A DNA stretch of 64,000 nt from positions 30,186,759 to 30,250,758 of the forward strand of contig NC_080714.1 in the NCBI RefSeq assembly GCF_019097595.1, read 5' to 3'. The notes beneath the pieces were generated by a model. The model had not been told where the DNA came from and made no database searches. It saw only the letters and a list, made by a program, of their open reading frames with translations. Positions within the stretch are counted from its first letter, which is position 1. The number at the start of each line of letters is the position of its first letter. Shown in pieces: positions 57,801 through 64,000 of this stretch. Source of the stretch: Hemibagrus wyckioides (Eukaryota > Chordata > Actinopteri > Siluriformes > Bagridae). The position numbers and the translations under genes were made by a program.

Positions 57801-57842
57801 CTGGCGGTCGTATACATGAACACCACTGACTTTGGCGTCCAT
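54816..57842 (-). pseudogene. LINE endonuclease-RT ORF with one nonsense codon and a repeat expansion
   Basis: The first 709 codons (57842-55713) hold a basic N-terminus ([15 protein letters not shown]), endonuclease ([54 protein letters not shown]), the linker [20 protein letters not shown] and RT ([25 protein letters not shown]). A TAG at 55713-55715 replaces the Gln of [13 protein letters not shown]; copy 2 has CAG there. The same phase continues with [20 protein letters not shown] and [19 protein letters not shown] to a stop at 54816. Near the C-terminus (54918-55095) a minisatellite encodes repeated HPSHTLLHTP. One base change would make it continuous, so loss is recent. Confidence 0.92.
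54918..55092. repeat. Minisatellite inside the LINE ORF (copy 1)
   Basis: Units of GTGTGTGAGGGGTGTGTAAG and a longer variant with GTGTGTGGGGTGTG, on the plus strand. They lie between the coding sequence for ISIVADPTHPSHT and that for HPPAIWKEVPEHS and add about 50 residues. Confidence 0.9.
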
Positions 57843-58254
57843 GCACTTTAAGTTTAGCGCTAAAACAAAAAGAAAGCACCATTTTGGTTCCGGAGTGGCC
57901 GCTGCGTGCTACTGCCGCGCCGCCATCTTGGAAAGAGAAACATACAACATAAAGATCAAACACAAGAACAACACAGAGCTAGGACCGAAAGTTCATCCAA
58001 GACACATAAAGTGTAAAGTGTGCAGCTAGGTACAAACAGAGCAACGACAAGACAGTGCAAAAATAATAAATACAAAAAAGACAACACAAAAACACAGGAC
58101 ACTTGGCACCGAAAAAAATTAAAAAGAACTTGCAATGAAATGTAAATGAAATGTAATAAAATGTAATAAAATGAGATGATGAACTTTGGGGCCTGACAAC
58201 ATGTATTGTGCAAAAATACAATATAGCAGCAGTTGAGGAAGTGCAAAACAGATA

Positions 58255-59502
58255 CACTATATTGCCAAAAGTCTTCGCTCACCCATCCAAATAATCAGAA
58301 TCAGGTGTTCCAATCACTTCCATGGCCACAGGTGTATAAAATCAAGCACCTAGGCATGCAGACTGTTTTTACAAACATTTGTGAAAGAATGGGTCGCTCT
58401 CAGGAGCTCAGTGAATTCCAGCGTGGAACTGTGATAGGATGCCACCTGTGCAACAAATCCAGTCGTGAAATTTCCTCGCTCCTAAATATTCCACAGTCAA
58501 CTGTCAGCTGTATTATAAGAACGTGGAAGTGTTTGGGAACGACAGCAACTCAGCCACGAAGTGGTAGGCCATGTAAACTGACGGAGCGGGGTCAGCGGAT
58601 GCTGAGGCGCATAGTGCAAAGAGGTCACCAACTTTCTGCAGAGTCCATCGCTACAGACCTCCAAACTTCATGTGGCCTTCAGATTAGCTCAAGAACAGTG
58701 CGCAGAGAGCTTCATGGAATGGGTTTCCATGGCCGAGCAGCTGCATCCAAGCCATACATCACCAAGTGCAATGCAAAGCGTCGGATGCAGTGGTGTAAAG
58801 CACGCCGCCACTGGACTCTAGAGCAGTGGAGACGCGTTCTCTGGAGTGACGAATCGCGCTTCTCCATCTGGCAATCTGATGGACGAGTCTGGGTTTGGTG
58901 GTTGCCAGGAGAACGGTACTTGTCTGACTGCATTGTGCCAAGTGTAAAGTTTGGTGGAGGAGGGATTATGGTGTGGGGTTGTTTTTCAGGAGCTGGGCTT
59001 GGCCCCTTAGTTCAAGTGAAAGGAACTCTGAATGCTTCAGCATACCAAGACATTTTGGATAATTCCATGCTCCCAACTTTGTGGGAACAGTTTGGAGCTG
59101 GCCCCTTCCTCTTCCAACATGACTGTGCACCAGTGCACAAAGCAAGGTCCATAAAGACATGGATGACAGAGTCTGGTGTGGATGAACTTGACTGGCCTGC
59201 ACAGAGTCCTGACCTCAACCCGATAGAACACCTTTGGGATGAATTAGAGCGGAGACTGAGAGCCAGGCCTTCTCGTCCAACATCAGTGTGTGACCTCACA
59301 AATGCGCTTCTGGAAGAATGGTCAAAAATTCCCATAAACACACTCCTAAACCTTGTGGACAGCCTTCCCAGAAGAGTTGAAGCTGTTATAGCTGCAAAGG
59401 GTGGACCGACGTCATATTGAACCCTATGGATTAGGAATGGGATGTCACTTAAGTTCATATGCGAGTCAAGGCAGGTGAGCGAATAATTTTGGCAATATAG
59501 TG
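58255..59502 (+). mobile_element. Tc1 transposon, complete with open transposase
   Basis: 1248 bp with inverted termini CACTATATTGCCAAAAGTCT (left) and complement of CACTATATTGCCAAAATTAT (right). TA lies on both sides (58253-58254, 59503-59504). The uninterrupted site exists in LINE copy 1: GCAAATAGAATAAACATAAAT at 54540-54560 versus GATA|Tc1|TAAACATAAAT here. This demonstrates insertion at a TA. Confidence 0.96.
58389..59420 (+). CDS. Tc1 transposase (DD34E), open frame
   Basis: 343 residues from [13 protein letters not shown] at 58389; the frame is open upstream into the terminal repeat. The paired-like helix-turn-helix region ([18 protein letters not shown]), GRP-K linker, Asp of WSDES, Asp of QHDCAP and Glu of NPIEHLWDE are present, spaced as in DD34E Tc1 enzymes. 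Conserved MVWGCFSG and CAPVHKA are intact, unlike the 39-kb copy. The protein ends at AAKGGPTSY, the usual Tc1 terminus. With both ends present this copy has every feature of a complete element, though activity cannot be judged by eye. Confidence 0.94.
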   Translation: MGRSQELSEFQRGTVIGCHLCNKSSREISSLLNIPQSTVSCIIRTWKCLGTTATQPRSGRPCKLTERGQRMLRRIVQRGHQLSAESIATDLQTSCGLQISSRTVRRELHGMGFHGRAAASKPYITKCNAKRRMQWCKARRHWTLEQWRRVLWSDESRFSIWQSDGRVWVWWLPGERYLSDCIVPSVKFGGGGIMVWGCFSGAGLGPLVQVKGTLNASAYQDILDNSMLPTLWEQFGAGPFLFQHDCAPVHKARSIKTWMTESGVDELDWPAQSPDLNPIEHLWDELERRLRARPSRPTSVCDLTNALLEEWSKIPINTLLNLVDSLPRRVEAVIAAKGGPTSY

Positions 59503-59825
59503 TATAAACATAAATATAGCAGCAGATGAAAAACACCAGTTGAGGTAGTGCAATAAGTATTGAACAATATAAAGTTGTGTGTGTGTGTCCACACAGGTGA
59601 GAGAGAGAGAGAGTGTGGGTGTGTGTATGTGTGTGTGAGACAGAGTTATGAACAGTTCAGTCCAGGGTGTGTGTGTGTGTGTGAGAGAGGGAGAGAGTGT
59701 AGAACAGTTCTTCAGTCCTGGGTGTTGAGGAGCCTGATGGCTTGAGAAAGAAACTATTACACAGTCTGGTTGTGAGGGCCTTAATGCTCTGGTACCTCTT
59801 TCCAGATGGCAGGAGGGTGAAGAGT

Positions 59826-60071
59826 GTGTGTGAGGGGTGTGTGGGGTGTGTGTGAGGGGTTTGTAAGAGTGTGTGTGAGGGGTGTGTGGGGTGTGTGTGA
59901 GGGGTGTGTGAGGGGTGTGTGGGGTGTGTAAGAGTGTGTGTGAGGGGGTGTGGGGTGTGTAAGAGAGTGTGTGAGGGGGTGTGAGGTGTGTAAGAGTGTG
60001 TGTGAGGGGTGTGTAAGAGAGTGTGTGAGGGGGTGTGAGGTGTGTAAGAGTGTGTGTGAGGGGTGTGTGGG
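59826..60071. repeat. Minisatellite inside the LINE ORF (copy 2)
   Basis: GTGTGTGAGGGGTGTGTGGG and GTGTAAGAGAGTGTGTGAGG variants occur at the same ORF position as 54918-55092, but the number and order of units differ. Confidence 0.9.
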
Positions 60072-60902
60072 GTCAGCCACAATGCTGTTAGCTTTGCGGA
60101 TGCAGCATGTAGTGTAAATGTCTGTGATAGAGGGGAGAGAGACTCCGATGATCTTCTCAGCTGTCCTCACTATCCCTTGAAGGGTCTTGTGATCTGAGAC
60201 GGTGCAGTTCCCAAACCAGGCAGTGATGCAGCTGCTCAGGACGCTCTCGATGGTCCCTCTGTAGAACACAGTCAGGATGGGGGGAGGGAGATGGGCTTTC
60301 CTCAGCCTCCTCAGGAAGTAGAGCCCAGAGCTGCTGGGCTTTCTTGGTGATGGAGCTGGTGTTGAGTGACCAGGTGAAGTTCTCCGCCAGATGAACACCA
60401 AGGAATTTGATGCTCTTGACGATCTCCACCGAGGATCTGTCGATGGACAGCGGAGAATGGTCACTCTGTGCTCTCCTGAAGTCAACAACCACCTCTTTGG
60501 TCTTGTCGACGTTCAGGGAGAGGTTGTTGGCTCTGCACCAGGCTGTTAGAGGTTGCACCTCCTCTCTGTATGCTGACTCGTCGTTCTTGCTGATGAGACC
60601 CACCACGGTCGTGTCATCAGCGAACTTGATGATGTGGTTGGAGATGTGCATTGCTGCACAGTTGTGAGTCAGCAGAGTGAACAGCAATGGACTGAGCACA
60701 CAGCCCTGAGGTGCTCCAGTGCTCAGTGTGGTGGTGCTGGAGATACTGCTCCCGATCCGGACTGACTGAGGTCTCCCAGTCAGGAAATCCAGGATCCAGT
60801 TGCAGAGAGAGGTATTCAGGCCCAGGAGACTCAGCTTCTCAATCAGCTGCTGAGGGATGATTGTGTTGAATGCTGAACTGAAATCTATGAACAGCATTCG
60901 TA

Positions 60903-61887
60903 CATATGTGTCATATTCTGTAATTTGTAATAGTCTGAAGACTGTAATAGTCTGTAATCTGTAATAACCTGTAGTGGTCTTTAGTTTGTAATAATCTATA
61001 ATTATCTGTAGTCTGAAATAATCTGTAATCTCTAATAGTCTGTAGTCTGCAATAGTCTGTAGTCTGTAATAATCTGTAATTATCTGTAGTCTTTAATAGT
61101 CTGTAGTCTGTAGTCTGTAATATGTAGTGTGTAATAATCTGTAATAATCCGTAGTCTGTAGTAATTTGTAGTCTGTAATAGTCTGTAGTCTATAATAGTC
61201 TGTAGTCTGTAATAATCTGTAGTTTGAAATAGTCTGTAGTCTGTAATAATCTATAGTCTGTGATAGTCTTTAGTCTGTAATAATATGTAGTCTGTCATAG
61301 TCTGTAGTTTGCAATAGTCCGAAGTCTGTAATAGTCTGTAGTCTGTAATAATCTGTAATCTGTAATAATCTGTAGTAGTCTGTAGTCTGTAATAATCTGT
61401 AATAGTCCGTAGTCTGCAATAGTCTATAGTCTGTAATCATGTGTAGTCTGTAATAATCTGTACTCTGTAGTCTGTAATAATCTGTAGTCTGTAATAATCT
61501 GTAATCTGTAATAATCTGTAGTAGTCTGTAGTCTGTAATAATCTGTAATCTGTAATAATCTGTAGTAGTCTGTAGTCTGTAATCGTGTGTAGTCTGTAAT
61601 AATCTGTACTCTGTAGTCTGTAATAATCTGTAGTCTGTAATAGTCTGTAGTCTGTAATAATCTGTAGTCTATCATAGTCTATAATAGTCAGGAGTCTGTA
61701 ATAATCTGTAGTCTGTAATTGTCTGTAGTCCGTAATAATCTGCAGTCTGTAATCGTCTGTAGTCCGTAATAATCTGTAGTCTATAGTCTGTAATAGTCTT
61801 TAGTCTGTAATAGTCTGTAGTAATCGGTAGTCTGTAATAGTCTGTAGTCTGTAATAGTCTGTAGTTTGTAATAATCTGTAGTCTGTA
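60903..61887. repeat. AGTCTGTAATAATCTGT minisatellite, part 3
   Basis: About 1 kb of 8-, 10- and 17-bp units (AGTCTGTA, ATAATCTGTA). It includes an 85-90-bp higher-order repeat around 61440-61640 (TAATCTGTACTCTGTAGTCT occurs twice). Confidence 0.96.
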
Positions 61888-64000
61888 ATTGTAACTTTTG
61901 AACTTGGCTTCGTCTATACGGTCTATGATTCCTGCCTGTGTGAGTTTAAATAAAGATCTGCACATGGATTCAAACACTCCTGTCTCCGACAAGTCGTTAC
62001 AGGATACTTCACCCACTATGAATCCAGCGGATCTACAAGCAACTTTGTGGCGTCAGGGAGTTCTCATCAGGGCTTACCAAGCGAAGGTGGATTCTGAAAG
62101 CGGCTAATCTACAGCAACAAGCTCAGAGCTCGGCAACCGCCCCAGCACCCACGCCACCGTCATGTAGTGAGTTTCCCAGTTTTGCTCTTCCCGAAAATTT
62201 GATGGGTCCGCCGGCCGTTGCAGAGGTTTTCTACGGCAGTGTGGTAACTTCTTTGCACAACAACCAGAGGCCTATGACAACGAAACTACCAGGTGCACGT
62301 TCATGTTATCCTTGCTAACTGGTAAAGCACTAGACTGGGCCTCAGCAGTTTGGGACTCGGATCCCCAAGTAAGGAGCTCTGTTAACTACTTCACTGGACT
62401 TATTCGGGAGGTGTTTGAATACCCAGCGGGAGGGAAAGACATTTCTGTGCAGCTGCTCGAACTACGCCAGGGTTCTGAGTCGGCGGCTGAGTACGCCATC
62501 AAATTTCGTACGTTGGCGGCTCAGTCGGGCTGGAATGCACCAGCACTCATGGCAGTGTTCCGCGAGGGTCTCAATCCGTCCCTGAAGGCTGAGATGGTGT
62601 GTCGAGACACAAACATCACCCTTTCTCAGTATATCTCCACGGCTATCAGACTGGATAATCTGTACCGCCAATACAATGCTCATGCATCCGCCACATGTTC
62701 ACTACCTCACCCCATATCAGAGGGTTGCTACTCGGAATCCATGCAGCTGGGGAGAACTCGTGTTTCTGAGGAGGAGCATCAGCGTCGCACCCAACAGCAG
62801 CTGTGTTTCTACTGCGGGAAGCCAGGCCATCGAGTTTATCACTGCCCAGAGAAACCTACCACATCTCAAGTGGGAAAAGCTAACACGGTGTCTAAGCTTA
62901 CCCTCCCTGCCTTTCTACTCAATGGTAATGAACGTTTTCATGTCACAGCATTGATTGACTCGGGCTCGGCAGTCAACCTGATAGACCGTGACCTGGTGCT
63001 CAAACTCAAGCTGCCTGCTATCCCTTGTACCCCACCTCTGAGAGTAACTGCTATCAATGATCAGCCCATAGGAGAAGGGCTTCTCACTCATCAGACACCC
63101 GTAATGGACTTACAAATTGGATTATTTCACCACGAGAGACTATCATTTTTTATTTTTCCTCCCCCTCCAATCCCATCGTCCTGGGCCTCCCGTGGCTACA
63201 GCTTCACGATCCGCACATTTCGTGGAAGGAGGGGAGAACTCAAGAACTGGTCCAGAACCTGCCTGGCAAACTGCTTCGCTGATCCCACGCCACGCCCATG
63301 CCTCTCTACTTCTGTCGAAAGCCCTGAGTCCTGGTCCCCAGTCACACTCCCCAATGAATACCGTGACCTCTGGGATGTTTTCAGTAAAGAAAAAGCAACC
63401 AAACTACCACCACACCGGTCCTGGGATTGTGCTATTGACCTCCTCCCGAATGCCATGCCTCCCAAAAATTGTGTTTATCCGCTCTCTCTTCCAGAAAAAA
63501 GAGCTATGGAGGAGTATATCGAAGAAGCCTTTGCTGCAGGGTATATCCGACCATCTACATCTCCAGCTGCGGCAGGGTTCTTCTTCGTGGAAAAGAAGGA
63601 TGGAGGCCTACGACCCTGCATTGATTATAGAGGTTTGAACGCCATAACCATTCCTTATCCCTATCCTCTTCCACTAGTCCCCACAGCGCTTGAACAGTTA
63701 CAAGGGGCTAAAATATTCACCAAGCTGGATCTCCGTAGCGCTTATAACCTCATCAGGATAAGAGAGGGTGACGAATGGAAAACTGCGTTCCATACAACAC
63801 AAGGACATTATGAATATCTAGTCATGCCTTATGGACTTACTAACGCCCCTGCTGTCTTCCAGTCTCTCATCAATGAGGTATTTAGAGACATGCTCAACAA
63901 GCACGTCATAGCATACATAGATGATATACTGATTTACTCCCCCAACCATGAGGAACACGTTAAACGTGCGGGCAGTCCTCAAGCGACTTGAGGAGCATCA
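61888..64000 (+). mobile_element. Ty3/gypsy LTR retrotransposon, 5' part, cut by window end
   Basis: A short piece that looks like the end of an LTR (61888-62002; AATAAAG at 61949) is followed by gag-pol. The upstream part of the LTR is missing, where the minisatellite begins. It lies in SLC44 intron 4, same orientation as the gene. The remaining pol and 3' LTR would be beyond the window. Confidence 0.88.
62018..63991 (+). pseudogene. Ty3/gypsy gag-pol with frameshifts
   Basis: ATG at 62018 opens MNPADLQATLWRQGVL. One frameshift at about 62090-62100 and an opposite one at about 62196 bracket a stretch read in another phase. From about 62197 the original phase resumes and runs to 63991. Domains are gag capsid-like ([26 protein letters not shown]), a CCHC knuckle [14 protein letters not shown] (62804-62845), protease [12 protein letters not shown] (active Asp at about 62957), and RT with [35 protein letters not shown] and YIDDILIYS (catalytic Asp pair at about 63920). 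A two-base loss near 63965 ends the frame in TGA at 63989-63991. Otherwise well conserved. Confidence 0.9.

Larger units (their letters stand above)
54123..57937 (-). mobile_element. Full-length CR1/L2/Rex1-group LINE (copy 1), nested in copy 2
   Basis: 3.8-kb minus-strand element. The 3' end (GATTCAAG repeats) is at 54123 and the 5' end is at about 57930, where CCAAGATGGCGGC reads in sense orientation. One long ORF (57842-54816) is interrupted by a single stop. The sequences on either side (CTGGTGCTACA and GAAACATACAAC) are contiguous inside copy 1 itself (54218-54240), showing that copy 1 inserted into an older relative. Confidence 0.9.
57938..60900 (-). mobile_element. Outer LINE (copy 2), 5'-truncated, carrying a Tc1
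   Basis: Same family as copy 1. 57938-58254 is the 3'UTR, 58255-59502 a Tc1 insertion, 59505-60060 the C-terminal and 3'UTR part, and up to 60900 the RT. It ends inside the RT at [13 protein letters not shown], next to AGTCTGTAAT minisatellite, which marks 5' truncation at integration. [10 protein letters not shown] and [14 protein letters not shown] are intact. A frameshift with an insertion lies near 60310-60340. Confidence 0.88.

Overview
The window is genomic DNA from a ray-finned fish (teleost). The evidence is vertebrate genes split into small exons, a tRNA-derived SINE of a common fish type, a Rex3 (RTE-clade) LINE, CR1/L2/Rex1-type LINEs, Tc1 transposons, a Ty3/gypsy element and very abundant CA/GA microsatellites. 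Nothing bacterial was seen. The sequence does not fix the species.

Three host genes can be read exon by exon from splice sites and protein similarity. (1) An atypical protein kinase C gene, best matching prkcz, lies on the minus strand. Its first four coding exons are at 31958-32016, 20920-21041, 20718-20807 and 9075-9125. They encode the whole PB1 domain and stop just before the pseudosubstrate, so the rest of the gene lies left of the window. (2) A small complete emerin-like LEM-domain gene on the minus strand has six coding exons (41580-42623, 164 residues) and an untranslated first exon near 44265. (3) The start of an SLC44 choline-transporter-like gene lies on the plus strand (exons at 44981, 51809, 52208 and 52550) and runs off the right side. 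Genes 2 and 3 are head to head and may share a promoter region (about 44265-44980).

Almost everything else is repeat. Roughly a third of the window is minisatellite: a 28-bp array at 1-4256; a TACCCTACACC-type array at 5582-6232; 12/15-bp TGTGTATAGATG arrays at 9270-20600 in prkcz intron 3; a 30-bp array at 27040-31290 in prkcz intron 1; a 16-bp-type array at 48405-51552 in the SLC44 intron 1; and an AGTCTGTAAT-type array at 52660-61887 in SLC44 intron 4. Several arrays are split by transposons inserted into them. At least one array (27-31 kb) appears to be an expansion of a LINE 3'UTR.

Mobile elements from left to right: a SINE (4.3 kb); a LINE with internal deletions (16.3-19.2 kb); Rex3 (21.5-23.7 kb); a Tc1 relic (32.5 kb); a Tx1/L1-like relic (33.5-34.9 kb); two related LINEs in inverted orientation (34.9-39.5 kb); a Tc1 copy with an open transposase frame (39.5-40.7 kb); an inverted SINE (43.9 kb); an L2 relic (45.3 kb); a Tc1 relic carrying a Tigger element (46.6-48.4 kb); a hAT relic (52.8-53.8 kb); a nest of two LINEs of one family plus a second open-frame Tc1 (54.0-60.9 kb); and a 5'-truncated Ty3/gypsy element (61.9 kb to the end). 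No new enzymatic system was found. The most interesting signals are minisatellites growing out of transposon sequence, including inside a LINE coding region, and nested insertions with readable empty sites.
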